From an uncultured Rhodopila sp. (lineage in GTDB: Bacteria > Pseudomonadota > Alphaproteobacteria > Acetobacterales > Acetobacteraceae), in assembly GCF_903944925.1 (NCBI RefSeq), contig NZ_CAJATU010000154.1, positions 1 through 40,573 on the forward strand: DNA of 40,573 nucleotides, in the 5' to 3' direction. Shown here one piece after another: positions 8,387-16,776 of the stretch (position 1 is its first letter; each line of letters begins with the position of its first letter). A program made the position numbers and the translations under genes. Under the pieces are notes generated by a model. The model did not search any database. It had not been told where the DNA came from and saw only the letters and a program-made list of their open reading frames with translations.

Positions 8387-9409
8387 ATGATCCCGATGCA
8401 GGCCGGGCGCCGCGTCGTTCTGGCAGCCGCGCTCGCCGCCCCGTTCATCAGGACGGCCCGGGCCGAACCCGTCAGGATGCGCGTATCGCTGGACACCGCG
8501 CCCGGCCACGCCCGAACCGTCTCCATCGCCGATTTCCTCAGGAAGCTGGAAGCGGCCTCGCAAGGCGAGATCGCGCCGCAACTGTATGACAGCGGCCGTT
8601 TGCTGCCAGATCAGGAGGTGATCAAGGCGCTGGTGCTGGGGCAGATCGAGATGGCCGCGCCCGGCACCTGGCTGGTGGCGGCCTATGTTCCGGAAGCGGA
8701 TCTCGGGCAACTGCCGGTGTTCTATGGCCAGCCTATCGCCGTCACGCATGGCGCGATCGACGGCATCCCGGGCGACCTGGTGAACGACCAGATCAGCAAG
8801 AAGCTGCGGGTGACGATTCCCGGGCACTGGATGGACCTGGGCTTCACCAACTGGTACAGCACCCGCAAGCCATTGACGTCGCTGGATGATCTGCGGGGCC
8901 TGAGAATCCGCAACTCCGGCGGGTTCGCGCAGCCGTGGCGGGCGCGGTTCTTCGGCGGCATTCCGGCCACGGCGAGCTGGCCGGACGTGCCCCTGGCCCT
9001 GGCGAACGGCGTCTTCGACGCGCTGCAGAGCACCGCCGAGAGCTGCGACAGTGCGCGGTTGTGGGATGACGGCCTGCGCTATGGCCTGATCGACCACCAG
9101 ACCATGAGCGAATACATCCCGATGATCAGCGAAACGTTCTGGACGTCGCTCAGCCCGTCGCTGAAAACCCTGGTGATGGATCTGTGGGCGGCCAATATCG
9201 GGTCGTACCGGGCCGCAATGGCCGCCGCTCAGGACAAGGCGGAGAAGGACCTGAAGACCAGGGGCATGAAGCTGACGGTGGTGCCTCCGGACGACCTGGC
9301 GGAGCAGCGCAAGCGGATGATGGCCGATCAGGACCAGGTGGCGCGGGAGATGAAGATTTCTCCGGCGATCGTCGCGCGTATCACCGAGGCGGTTGTCGCC
9401 ATCAACTGA
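8387..9409 (+). CDS. TRAP transporter substrate-binding protein (DctP family)
   Basis: I take the ATG at 8387 (MIPMQAGRRVVLAAALAAPF), 8 bases after GGAG; the ATG at 8396 is equally possible, while the longer frame from 8225 is non-conserved. The N-terminus has an RR plus hydrophobic stretch ending in ARAEP, a signal peptide. The mature part has DctP features: KLEAASQGEIAPQLYDSGRL, a strand-helix block around EVIKALVLGQIEMAAPG, and WYSTRKPLTSLDDLRGLRIR with the arginine that normally salt-bridges an organic-acid ligand. No DctQ or DctM membrane subunits are present, so the receptor must serve a transporter elsewhere or be a stand-alone ligand sensor. It overlaps the convergent desaturase gene by 8 bases at the 3' ends. 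Confidence 0.87.
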   Translation: MIPMQAGRRVVLAAALAAPFIRTARAEPVRMRVSLDTAPGHARTVSIADFLRKLEAASQGEIAPQLYDSGRLLPDQEVIKALVLGQIEMAAPGTWLVAAYVPEADLGQLPVFYGQPIAVTHGAIDGIPGDLVNDQISKKLRVTIPGHWMDLGFTNWYSTRKPLTSLDDLRGLRIRNSGGFAQPWRARFFGGIPATASWPDVPLALANGVFDALQSTAESCDSARLWDDGLRYGLIDHQTMSEYIPMISETFWTSLSPSLKTLVMDLWAANIGSYRAAMAAAQDKAEKDLKTRGMKLTVVPPDDLAEQRKRMMADQDQVAREMKISPAIVARITEAVVAIN

Positions 9410-10340
9410 CCCGGCGCGCCGGGCGGCAGACCTCCTTGGCCAGGCCGAGCGCCTCCAGCAGCACAACGAAGCCGAAAATCAGGTCCACTTCCCACCACCG
9501 GTGGCCGTGCCGGGCGGAGCGCGCATCGGCGTGGTGGTTGTTGTGCCAGCCCTCGCCGCTGGTCAGCACGGCGACCAGCCAATTGTTGCGGCTGTATTCG
9601 CCGGTGGCGTAGTTCTGGTAGCCCCACAGATGCGCCAGGGAATTAACCGACCAGGTGATGTGCCAGACCAGCACGATGCGCAGGAACACGCCCCAGACCA
9701 GCAGGCTGGTGCCGAAGCGCAGGGCTTCGGCGGCGCCGCTCCCGCTGAGCAGTCCGGCGGCGAAACCCGCGAGGAAGAAAACGGCCCAGGAGCTGATGAC
9801 GATGATCGGATACAGCAACGTCCGCTCCAACCGGCGGTAGAACGGATCGCGCAGCACGTCCTTGGCGTAACGGTCATAGATGCCCAGGCGGGCGAGGTCG
9901 CGGTTCTCCAGCAGCATCCAGCCGGCATGGCCCCAGAGGAAATTGACCAGCGGCGAGTGCGGGTCGTCCTGACGATCGGAATGTTCGTGGTGGCGGCGGT
10001 GCACGGCGACCCAGCGGGCCGGGGTGTCCTGCATGGAGCAGACGCCGAGGATGGCGAAGCCGTGCTCCAGCCATTTCGGGCAGACCAGGCCGCGATGGGT
10101 GAGCAGGCGATGGTAGCACAGGTTGATGCCGAGGCCGCCGAACACGTAGATGCCGCCGATGGCCAGCGCGACACCTGTCCAACTGAAGCACCAGGGCAGC
10201 AGCGCCAGCAGCGCGAGGGCGTGGTAGACGGCCAGGGTAATCGCATAGGACCAGACGATGCGATGTTTATCGACCGCGTTTGGCAAACGCAGGCGCGGCG
10301 CGGCGGAAAGGCCGATGGCGGCTGGGAGGCGGGTGCTCAC
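9402..10340 (-). CDS. Delta-9-type fatty acid (acyl-CoA/acyl-lipid) desaturase
   Basis: A protein of 312 residues; the codon at 10338-10340 is GTG. The three histidine boxes of membrane di-iron desaturases are present: HRLLTH (77-82), HRRHH (114-118) and HNNHH in GEGWHNNHHAD near residue 260. Hydrophobic helices flank them (YHALALLALLPW, GVALAIGGIYVFGGLGINL, IIVISSWAVFFLAGFAAGLL). The family inserts a cis double bond into saturated acyl chains at the membrane using O2. The C-terminus ends shortly after the helix FGFVVLLEALGLA. It is convergent with the DctP-type gene. Confidence 0.92.
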   Translation of the reverse strand: MSTRLPAAIGLSAAPRLRLPNAVDKHRIVWSYAITLAVYHALALLALLPWCFSWTGVALAIGGIYVFGGLGINLCYHRLLTHRGLVCPKWLEHGFAILGVCSMQDTPARWVAVHRRHHEHSDRQDDPHSPLVNFLWGHAGWMLLENRDLARLGIYDRYAKDVLRDPFYRRLERTLLYPIIVISSWAVFFLAGFAAGLLSGSGAAEALRFGTSLLVWGVFLRIVLVWHITWSVNSLAHLWGYQNYATGEYSRNNWLVAVLTSGEGWHNNHHADARSARHGHRWWEVDLIFGFVVLLEALGLAKEVCRPARRVS

Positions 10341-10424
10341 GGCGAACTTTCCACGTGCTGAGGACTTGGTATCGCACGAAAATAGTACGCGCGGCTACCC
10401 GCAAACACCCGCCGCCGATTGCTT

Positions 10425-11306
10425 CTACACCATGACTATGGGACGCACCGGCGCACCGGTCGCGCCCCGCAGCTTGGTTGCAAGCAGGATCAGGCAGCCG
10501 GCATGGACCCGGTCCGCCGCCAGTTCCTCAAGGGCCAGATTCTCGATCAGGTAGACGCCGCAGTCGGCCAGGGCGAACTGATGCACCGGCATCAGCACGG
10601 TCCTGTCGGGGTTCGGCAGCACCTCGACCGCCATGTTGTCCGCGCCGATGGCGACGATGCCCTGGTCGATCAGCCATTTCGCGGCCGGCACATCGATGCC
10701 GGGTTCGCCTTGCGTATAGCGCGCGTTATCGACGCCGAAAAAGCGCCCCCAGCCGGTGCGGATCAGCGCGATATCGCCCGTTTCGACGCCGAATCCGCCG
10801 GCATCCGCCGCCCGCTTCAGGTGATCCGCCGTCACCGTCTGCCCGGGGTTCAGGTGCATGCCCGGTGCGACGTCGAACAGCACGGCGCGAGTGATCATCG
10901 GCGGGGCGTGCTCGATGCCGAGGCGATCCAGCCCCCAGTCCGTCACCACCTCGGCCGCGGCGTTGCCGTTGTAGAGCATATCGCCCTTGGAAAAATGCCC
11001 GAGCGCATCGATATGGGTGCCGACATGCGCGGTCATTTCGATACGCTCGAGATTGGTTCCGGCGTCATTGACCGCGCCCAGCCTGCGGCGCCGCTTGATG
11101 GTGTCGCGCCAGGAGCCGAAGATCGACATCAGGAACGGAGTCTGGTTCGGCGGAAGAAACGGCGCGCCCATGTAGATCTCGTGACTGACATCGTAAATCC
11201 GGCCTAGCCGGATGGAGGCCAGCGCCGCCAGCCGCTTTTCCACGGTCAGCAGATTGGCCGCGCCGATCTGGTCCGCGGGACCCCATTGGGCGTGGTTGTG
11301 AAACAT
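10425..11306 (-). CDS. Cyclase-family (kynurenine formamidase-like) metal-dependent hydrolase
   Basis: The ATG at 11306 (MFHNHAQWGPADQIGAAN) is chosen; the frame runs to 11381 with non-conserved residues. About 293 residues. The family signature HxGTHxDxxxHF is present as HVGTHIDALGHF; its histidines and aspartate bind the metal. Other family features are AANLLTVEKRLAAL, DVSHEIYMGAP and IRTGWGRFF. Members hydrolyse N-formylkynurenine or related amides and lactones; the substrate here is not evident. The gene is divergent from an MFS carrier with 86 bases between starts, so the carrier may import its substrate. Confidence 0.85.
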   Translation of the reverse strand: MFHNHAQWGPADQIGAANLLTVEKRLAALASIRLGRIYDVSHEIYMGAPFLPPNQTPFLMSIFGSWRDTIKRRRRLGAVNDAGTNLERIEMTAHVGTHIDALGHFSKGDMLYNGNAAAEVVTDWGLDRLGIEHAPPMITRAVLFDVAPGMHLNPGQTVTADHLKRAADAGGFGVETGDIALIRTGWGRFFGVDNARYTQGEPGIDVPAAKWLIDQGIVAIGADNMAVEVLPNPDRTVLMPVHQFALADCGVYLIENLALEELAADRVHAGCLILLATKLRGATGAPVRPIVMV

Positions 11307-11392
11307 GGGTGACGCTCCGTTTCCCGGTTGCCGGCAGCCTGCCATCGGCCGCGGGGCTGGGCAACACGGCGTCTTGCGCACATGCTGGCGGA

Positions 11393-12601
11393 ATGCTGGC
11401 CCCCCGATCCCCCACGCCCGCGCGCCTTTGGCTTCTGCTGGCGTGCGCCTTCGGCACCTTTTCCGTCGGGGCGGGGTTCATGCATTCCTATACCGTGTTC
11501 CTGGTTGCCTTCATCGACACGTTCGGATGGAGCCGGGCACAGGTGTCGCTGGCGTATTCGGTGTCGCAGATCGTTGCCGGCCTGAGTTCGCCGGTTGTCG
11601 GCTGGCTGGTGGATCGTCTTGGGCCGCCGCGGCTGATCCTGATGGGCGGTTCGCTGCTGACCGTGGGATTGTTGGCGACTTCGCGCGCGACCGAATTGTG
11701 GCACGTCGTCGTGCTGTACGGCGTGGTCATGACCTTGGGGGCCAACTGCCTCGGGCTGGTGGTGTTCGTGCCGCTGCTGTCGCGGTCGTTCACCAAGAAT
11801 CGCGGCATGGCGGTGGCGGTTGTGCAGTCGGCGAACGGGTTCGCGCGGGCGTTTTCCGCCCCGGTGGCGACGTTGATGATCTCGGGTTTGGGCTGGCGCG
11901 GCGCCTATGTCTGGCAGGGCGTGATCATGGGCTGCATCCTGCTGCCGCTGGCGAGCCTGTTTCGCGGCATCGGCCCGGGCGCGCACCGGCGGCACGGCGA
12001 CGGCGCGGGCTGGACGCTGCGCCAGGCGATGCGGACGCCGCATTTCTGGCTGCTGTTTGCGGTCTATATGTTCACCGGGCTGGGCAGTTTCCTGGTGGCG
12101 CTGCACCAATTGGCGTTCGCGATCCATGTCGGGTTCGATCCGCTCTATGCCGCGAGCGTGCTGGGCATGGGCGCGCTGCTGTCGCTGCCGGGGACGATCG
12201 CCACCGGAACGCTATCGGATTATGTCGGCCGGGAAGTGTCGGCGGTGGTGACCTATGGCACCTCGATTCTCGGCGTGATCTTCGCGCTGATGATTTCGTC
12301 GCCCGACCAGCATCTGCTGCTGTGGATGCATGCCTGCTTTTTCGGCCTGACCTGGGGCGCGCGCGGCCCGGCGATCACGGCGAAGACGGCGGACCTGTTC
12401 CCGGGGCCGAATCTGGGCGCGATCCTGGGGGTGATCACCATCGGCACCGGGCTGGGTGCCGCGTCCGGATCGTGGCTGGCCGGGTTCGTTTTTGACACGA
12501 CAGGCAGCTATCGGGTCGCTTTCTATTTGTCGATCCTGTTTTATGCGGCCGGAAGTGTTGCCTTCTGGGCGCTGCGGCGTCCGCCGGCAATTCGCGAGTA
12601 G
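11393..12601 (+). CDS. MFS transporter (monocarboxylate/oxalate-formate type)
   Basis: Start at the ATG at 11393 (MLAPRSPTPARLWLLLACAFG), 402 residues; the frame opens at 11309 but overlaps the divergent gene's start region. Twelve hydrophobic helices are readable. The MFS loop 2-3 motif appears as GWLVDRLGPPRLILMGG, and GTLSDYVGREVSAVV fills the equivalent 8-9 loop. GGWSRAQVSLA-like sequence (FGWSRAQVSLAYSVSQ) and FLVAFIDTFGW match the OFA/monocarboxylate branch. It probably exports or imports a small organic acid. Thirteen bases separate its stop from the next gene, indicating an operon. Confidence 0.88.
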   Translation: MLAPRSPTPARLWLLLACAFGTFSVGAGFMHSYTVFLVAFIDTFGWSRAQVSLAYSVSQIVAGLSSPVVGWLVDRLGPPRLILMGGSLLTVGLLATSRATELWHVVVLYGVVMTLGANCLGLVVFVPLLSRSFTKNRGMAVAVVQSANGFARAFSAPVATLMISGLGWRGAYVWQGVIMGCILLPLASLFRGIGPGAHRRHGDGAGWTLRQAMRTPHFWLLFAVYMFTGLGSFLVALHQLAFAIHVGFDPLYAASVLGMGALLSLPGTIATGTLSDYVGREVSAVVTYGTSILGVIFALMISSPDQHLLLWMHACFFGLTWGARGPAITAKTADLFPGPNLGAILGVITIGTGLGAASGSWLAGFVFDTTGSYRVAFYLSILFYAAGSVAFWALRRPPAIRE

Positions 12602-12613
12602 GAGAACCGCCCG

Positions 12614-13732
12614 ATGCCGGGTTCGGATGTAGCCGTCACGGCAGGCGCGATCCTCGCCTACCGGCTGTTCGACGTCGCCTATGAGATCGACCTGGCGAAG
12701 GCCGAGGAGATCTGGGCGCGCACGGTGCGCACCGGCAGTTCGCGCAGCCGCCTGACCACGACGCCGCCCAAGGCGGTGGCGTTCGACGTGCCGCCGGTGG
12801 CGCTCGACCTGGGCGTCGTCGACCTGGACCTGCCGGACGGTCCGGTGCAGGCCGTTGCGACCGCGCGGTTGTTCGATTTCGGCGTGATCAGCATTGCGCT
12901 GCGGGTGAAGGTGGCGGATCTGTCGTGGGCTGCGTTCTCCGACCGGATGAATGCGGTCGATGTCAGCGTGGGCCTGGCGCCTGCGACGGCGTTGTGGACG
13001 GGGCTTCTGGAGCGGGTGCGCAATGGCATTGCCGGTGCGCTGATCCGCCCGGTCGCCTCGACGCTGGAGGAAGATTATCTTGTCGGCGTTGCCAACAGCT
13101 TCAGCGAGACGATGACGGCGGACGGGTTGCCGGCGCGGCTGGACCTGGTGCCGCTGCTGTCGGGGGAGCGCCGCAAGCTGTCGGAGCCGGCGCGGCACGA
13201 TTTGTTACGGCATCAGTATTCATACTACACGGACGATCTCGTGGTGCTGGCGTGGGACCGGGCGTTCATATACGAGCCGCGCGGCGATACCGACGTGATC
13301 GACGTGCTCGAGGTGGCGAATGCGCAGTTGCTGGAGATGCGTTATTACGACGAGCTGCTGGATGATGAGTTGCCGCGGATGTACGACCTGGTTGAAGCGA
13401 CGCGGCGGCATTGGCGGCTGCCCGGCGCGCGGCGCTTCGCCGATCTGGCACGGCGGCTTTACACTATCGTCGCGGAAGTAACGGAATTGACGGAGAAGGT
13501 GGATAATGCTTTGCAGGTGACGGAGGATGTGTATCTGGCGCGCATCTATGCGGCGGCGCTGGATTTGTTTCGCGTCCCAACGGTCAGTGCCGCGGTGGAC
13601 CGGAAGCTGTCGATCATTCGGGATACGTATACGGCGCTGTACGATGAAGCGCATGCGAGCCGATCGGAAGTGCTGGAAATCATTATTCTGGTGTTGATTG
13701 CGCTGGAGATCGTGCTGGCGATTATACGTTGA
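12614..13732 (+). CDS. RMD1/YagE-like (DUF155) protein with C-terminal membrane anchor
   Basis: A protein of 372 residues; the ATG at 12614 follows a TAGGAGAA ribosome-binding site that overlaps the MFS stop. The build matches the RMD1/YagE (DUF155) family: AYRLFDVAYEIDLAKAEEI at the start, SYYTDDLVVLAWDRAFIYEP in the middle, a long helical region (RYYDELLDDELPRMYDLVEA, VTELTEKVDNALQVTEDVYLARIYAAAL) and a C-terminal transmembrane helix (VLEIIILVLIALEIVLAIIR). The eukaryotic relatives are mitochondrial inner-membrane proteins; the bacterial role is unknown. The family call rests on remembered pattern and is moderate. Confidence 0.6.
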   Translation: MPGSDVAVTAGAILAYRLFDVAYEIDLAKAEEIWARTVRTGSSRSRLTTTPPKAVAFDVPPVALDLGVVDLDLPDGPVQAVATARLFDFGVISIALRVKVADLSWAAFSDRMNAVDVSVGLAPATALWTGLLERVRNGIAGALIRPVASTLEEDYLVGVANSFSETMTADGLPARLDLVPLLSGERRKLSEPARHDLLRHQYSYYTDDLVVLAWDRAFIYEPRGDTDVIDVLEVANAQLLEMRYYDELLDDELPRMYDLVEATRRHWRLPGARRFADLARRLYTIVAEVTELTEKVDNALQVTEDVYLARIYAAALDLFRVPTVSAAVDRKLSIIRDTYTALYDEAHASRSEVLEIIILVLIALEIVLAIIR

Positions 13733-13756
13733 TTTTGGAAGTGAAAGTGCGCCGCT

Positions 13757-13773
13757 GGCCGAATATTTCGGCC
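13757..13773. terminator. Hairpin between convergent genes
   Basis: GGCCGAA (13757-13763), loop TAT, TTCGGCC (13767-13773): a perfect 7-bp stem in the 79-base gap between the convergent RMD1-like and nnrS genes. No T-run follows on either strand, so it is at best a weak bidirectional terminator. Confidence 0.35.
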
Positions 13774-13811
13774 GGGCCGCCGGTCGCATGGGCCGGGGCG
13801 GCGCAGGTCGT

Positions 13812-14987
13812 TCAGTCCTTTGGCAGAACGAGCAACGGTCCGTACTCAAAGACGAACAGCAGGAACGCCATCACCCAGGCGCCACCGGCGGTCAGCAGCA
13901 AGACCGTGGCCCACTCCGGCGCGGCCACCGCCCAAATGCGGACCAACGCCGCGGCGGCAGCGAATACATAAATGACGCATGTCACGAAGCCGGCCGACAG
14001 CGCCCGTCCGGTATGGCCGAGGCTCACGCGGGTCATCATCGCCAGGGTCATTACGCCGATGGCGCCCGCCGTCCAGGCGTGGATGCCCGCGCTGACCGGA
14101 ACATCCGCCGGGAACAGCACCGCGGCGGCAAGCAGCACGAAGCCCGCCGGAACAAACGCATAGCCGACGTGCAGGACCAGCGTCAGCGGGCTGCGCAGCG
14201 TCCTGCCGCCGCACCACCGGGCCAGCCGGACCGCCTGCCCGGCGCCGGCGAGCAGCAGCAACCAGGCGGTTACCGGCTGGTCCGGCAAGACGATCCACAG
14301 CGCCAGCGTCAGGGCCGAAACCGCCAGCACGCCAGCGTCGAAGCGGCCGAACGGAGCCGGCAGCCGCCCCGGCTTTTCGCGGATCAGCCAGTTGCGCGTG
14401 AACGCCGGGATGACGCGTCCGCCAATCAGCGCGACCAGCAGGATCGCCGTTGCGATACCGCTGCGCTTGCCGAACTCCGAGACCCCGAACCGATCGTCCT
14501 CGATGTGAAAGATCGCGTTGGCAACAGCGAGGATCGCGAGCAGGCCGACGGGAGGCAGGTTCTTCCAGTTGCCGCTGAGGATCACTTCCCGCGCCGCCGC
14601 CGCCGCGACAAGCACCAGGAACAGGCAATCGATCCCGCCCGTCAGGACGGGACCAAGCGGCTGCGATAAAAACACGGCCACGCGCCCGGACAGCCAGACC
14701 AGAACCAGGACGGCCAGCGGCAACCCGCGTATCGGCGGACGCCCGGTCCAGTTCGGGATCGCCGTCAGCAGGAAACCTGCGATGATCGCCGGGAGATAGC
14801 CGAACAGCATCTCGTGAACATGCCAATCGAGCGGGGAAAACCCGGTCGGGATCTGCAAATCTCCGAAAAACACCAGCAGCCACACAACGATCGCCAGCGC
14901 CGCCTGGATCGCTCCGGCGAGGAAAAACGGCCTGAAACCATAGCTGAGGACGGCCGTTCGCCAGCCGATACTGCCGTCTGACGCCAT
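13812..14987 (-). CDS. nnrS: NnrS family heme- and copper-type membrane protein
   Basis: A protein of 391 residues; the ATG at 14987 follows AGGGGAGAT. Twelve hydrophobic helices. Family hallmarks are clear: FRPFFLAGAIQAALA at the N-terminus, DWHVHEMLFGYLPAIIAGFL, AIPNWTGRPP, GRVIPAFTRNWL, and HAWTAGAIGVMTLAMMTR with SLGHTGR near the C-terminus. NnrS proteins are expressed with denitrification genes and relieve nitric-oxide stress; the conserved histidines and the MLF/NWTGR motifs are intact. No denitrification gene is in the window. It is convergent with the RMD1-like gene. Confidence 0.93.
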   Translation of the reverse strand: MASDGSIGWRTAVLSYGFRPFFLAGAIQAALAIVVWLLVFFGDLQIPTGFSPLDWHVHEMLFGYLPAIIAGFLLTAIPNWTGRPPIRGLPLAVLVLVWLSGRVAVFLSQPLGPVLTGGIDCLFLVLVAAAAAREVILSGNWKNLPPVGLLAILAVANAIFHIEDDRFGVSEFGKRSGIATAILLVALIGGRVIPAFTRNWLIREKPGRLPAPFGRFDAGVLAVSALTLALWIVLPDQPVTAWLLLLAGAGQAVRLARWCGGRTLRSPLTLVLHVGYAFVPAGFVLLAAAVLFPADVPVSAGIHAWTAGAIGVMTLAMMTRVSLGHTGRALSAGFVTCVIYVFAAAAALVRIWAVAAPEWATVLLLTAGGAWVMAFLLFVFEYGPLLVLPKD

Positions 14988-15208
14988 TCAGATCTCCCCT
15001 GATCCGGTCCCGGGAGACCATCCCCGGATGGCCGAAGATCTTGTGGTAAACGGAGTCGCGATCGGCCATCCGCTAGCTTTACCATGGTGGACCGCGGCAT
15101 GTTGACGGGAGCACATCGAGAACACGTGCCATTTGTGCAATGACACGCGGCGTCCCTCTCAAGCGCTGCCGTGGGCCCCGGTCATCTCCATACTTCCGAC
15201 GAATTTTC

Positions 15209-15667
15209 CTACGTGGCCCCTTCGAGGATCAGGCAAACCGCTAAATCCCGTGTAATGCACAATTCGACGTCTAATGCGTCTACCCGGGCGTTCAGTAAAG
15301 TCGTCGCCTCGTCACTGGAGTGCTGAATCAGGTCCCTGAGTTCTTTTGTGCTGGAGGCACCACGCTCGCAGGTGCGCTTCAGCAATTCGAACTGCTTGGC
15401 GTCCTTTACCTGCGACGCCTGAGGGGATGACATCGTCCGCACCGCCCCGGTCACCTCCGCCATGCTCTGCTGCACGATCTCCATCCGCCGACGCGCAACT
15501 ACGCGGGCACACTCCATGACGATTCGATCGACGGCGGTCAATGTTGCCAGATTTAGCCTGGTGGCGGCGACAAAGGCCTCCATGTCCGAGCTGGCCGGAT
15601 GCGTCATGTCTCCGAAGACCGTGCCGCGCTCGCCGGCATCAGCCATTGATCTGGGAAGGGATGCCAT
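15209..15667 (-). CDS. Phasin family protein
   Basis: A protein of 152 residues from the ATG at 15667 (MASLPRSMADAGERG), which follows AAGGAGCC; the frame continues to 15850 but that part lacks conservation. The central stretch NLATLTAVDRIVMECARVVA followed by RRRMEIVQQSMAEVTGAV is the amphipathic Phasin_2-type helix. Phasins coat polyhydroxyalkanoate granules and control their number and size. No PHA synthase or depolymerase gene is in the window. A possible small gene lies 38 bases upstream on the same strand. Confidence 0.85.
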   Translation of the reverse strand: MASLPRSMADAGERGTVFGDMTHPASSDMEAFVAATRLNLATLTAVDRIVMECARVVARRRMEIVQQSMAEVTGAVRTMSSPQASQVKDAKQFELLKRTCERGASSTKELRDLIQHSSDEATTLLNARVDALDVELCITRDLAVCLILEGAT

Positions 15668-15705
15668 GGTGGAGGCTCCTTGTGCCGCGGGGTCAAGCAG
15701 AAGCG

Positions 15706-15978
15706 TCAAGCGGGCTTGAAACCTTGAGGCACAGCCGAGCCTTGTGCGCCGACGGACCCGGGCATTTGCGCAGCGGACGGGGAATTTGCAGGCGAGCGGT
15801 GCAGGACCGTGTCGGGGGCCGGGGTGAACAACCCCGACCTTGCCTGCCAATAGACCGCATAGTCATTCGTGTCGTTTCGTTCTGACGCGCTCGGTGCGGT
15901 CGGTTCGTCAATGCCGCATGCCGCTTCCGAGACGCGCGTGGACTCCTGAGATCCGTTAAGGATTCGAGACACGGCCAT
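15706..15978 (-). CDS. Possible small protein upstream of phasin, 90 residues
   Basis: A frame from the ATG at 15978 (MAVSRILNGSQES...) with GGAGG so close to the ATG that the GTG at 15972 is the better-spaced start. The product is polar, proline/serine-rich and probably disordered, with a single aromatic patch (NDYAVYWQARSGLF). No family recognised. Its tight position ahead of the phasin and its strong ribosome-binding sequence are the main support. Confidence 0.35.
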   Translation of the reverse strand: MAVSRILNGSQESTRVSEAACGIDEPTAPSASERNDTNDYAVYWQARSGLFTPAPDTVLHRSPANSPSAAQMPGSVGAQGSAVPQGFKPA

Positions 15979-16023
15979 TCCTCCCTGATACGCTTATTTA
16001 GCAATCATCAAGCCATCCGATCC

Positions 16024-16053
16024 CAGTGCGCTGCCGGAGACGGCAGCGCACTG
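16024..16053. terminator. 13-bp perfect stem with GAGA tetraloop
   Basis: CAGTGCGCTGCCG (16024-16036), GAGA, CGGCAGCGCACTG (16041-16053). The stem is perfect and GC-rich, and read on the plus strand the loop is a GNRA tetraloop. No T-run follows on either strand, so a Rho-independent terminator is only one possibility; a stable RNA structure in the leader of the phasin unit or in a small RNA is another. Confidence 0.45.
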
Positions 16054-16203
16054 TGGCAACGGCAACGTCCGGATCGGACTGTCGGGGGCCGCTCCTCGCA
16101 ACGTCGAATTTCTACCGTTGCAAGGCGCGGAAATGATGCCTTGGAAGCGTCGTGGGCATTTTCATCCGGCCGCCGCGGACAATGCCTTCTTGGATTTGAT
16201 AGC

Positions 16204-16246
16204 GCAATCGTCAGGGCGCGGCGTGTTTCACTGCCCTGACGATTGC
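16204..16246. repeat. 14-bp perfect inverted repeat, 15-base loop
   Basis: GCAATCGTCAGGGC (16204-16217) and GCCCTGACGATTGC (16233-16246) are exact reverse complements around a 15-base spacer. The length and perfect pairing are well beyond chance. It could be a regulatory hairpin, a terminator for the aspartate operon read from the other side, or a remnant of a small inverted-repeat element. Confidence 0.5.
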
Positions 16247-16545
16247 CGGGACGCTTCCTCTACTCGCATTCAAACAGCACCCGAGGCAAAATGCACCCGA
16301 TGCGGTCAACTAACCACCTCCTATTCAGACAGGATCTCACCGCGAATTTGTGCAGCGCACATTCCTGGTTTCATAACGAAATCAGACGCCACATCGTCCG
16401 TCAGATGGCCGATGTATTACTTCTCAATATCCCGAGTTGGAACGTCGTCGGCCTAAACAGACTGTTTTGCCAGCATTCCGTCGGCCCCGGATCGCCCGAA
16501 CTCTCAATCTAGTGATCGCCTCTTGTCGCGTGGCAAACCAAATCC

Positions 16546-16776
16546 CTACCACGGGAGACGCCTTCCCGTGCCCGGGTTCATCAGCGGCGCCGCGTCGATC
16601 AGCCGCTGGATGTCAAACACCCCTGACGTATAGCCGCCTTGCGCCGTGTTCGGTTGCGCGCCGGCAATCGTCCCGCCGGTCGCGACGATGGCAACGCGCG
16701 GCTTGGCGGCGGCGGATACCGCAGTGACCAGACTCAAGCCGAGCGCAATGGCACAAACCTCAATCGCCCCGTCATG
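16546..16776 (-). pseudogene. Truncated type II L-asparaginase (N-terminal fragment)
   Basis: Directly after the symporter stop, the minus-strand frame reads a signal-peptide-like stretch (VCAIALGLSLVTAVSAAA) and then KPRVAIVATGGTIAGAQPN, with the asparaginase ATGGTIAG signature containing the catalytic threonine, followed by GGYTSGVFDIQRLIDAAP. It then hits a stop after NPGTGRRLPW, about 45 residues into a mature enzyme of roughly 320. No ATG exists in frame; the nearby ATGs at the symporter stop are one base out of phase, so a small deletion at the 5' end is likely. Both ends are therefore broken. An intact enzyme would have supplied aspartate to the aspartase encoded upstream. Confidence 0.75.

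Larger units (their letters stand above)
15979..16545. other. Intergenic region with two long perfect hairpins
   Basis: No convincing gene in about 570 bases. It carries two perfect inverted repeats (16024-16053 and 16204-16246), described separately, and lies between the start region of the phasin unit and the 3' end of the aspartate operon. Plus-strand frames here (16118-16512) have no recognisable product and run through the second hairpin. Confidence 0.5.
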
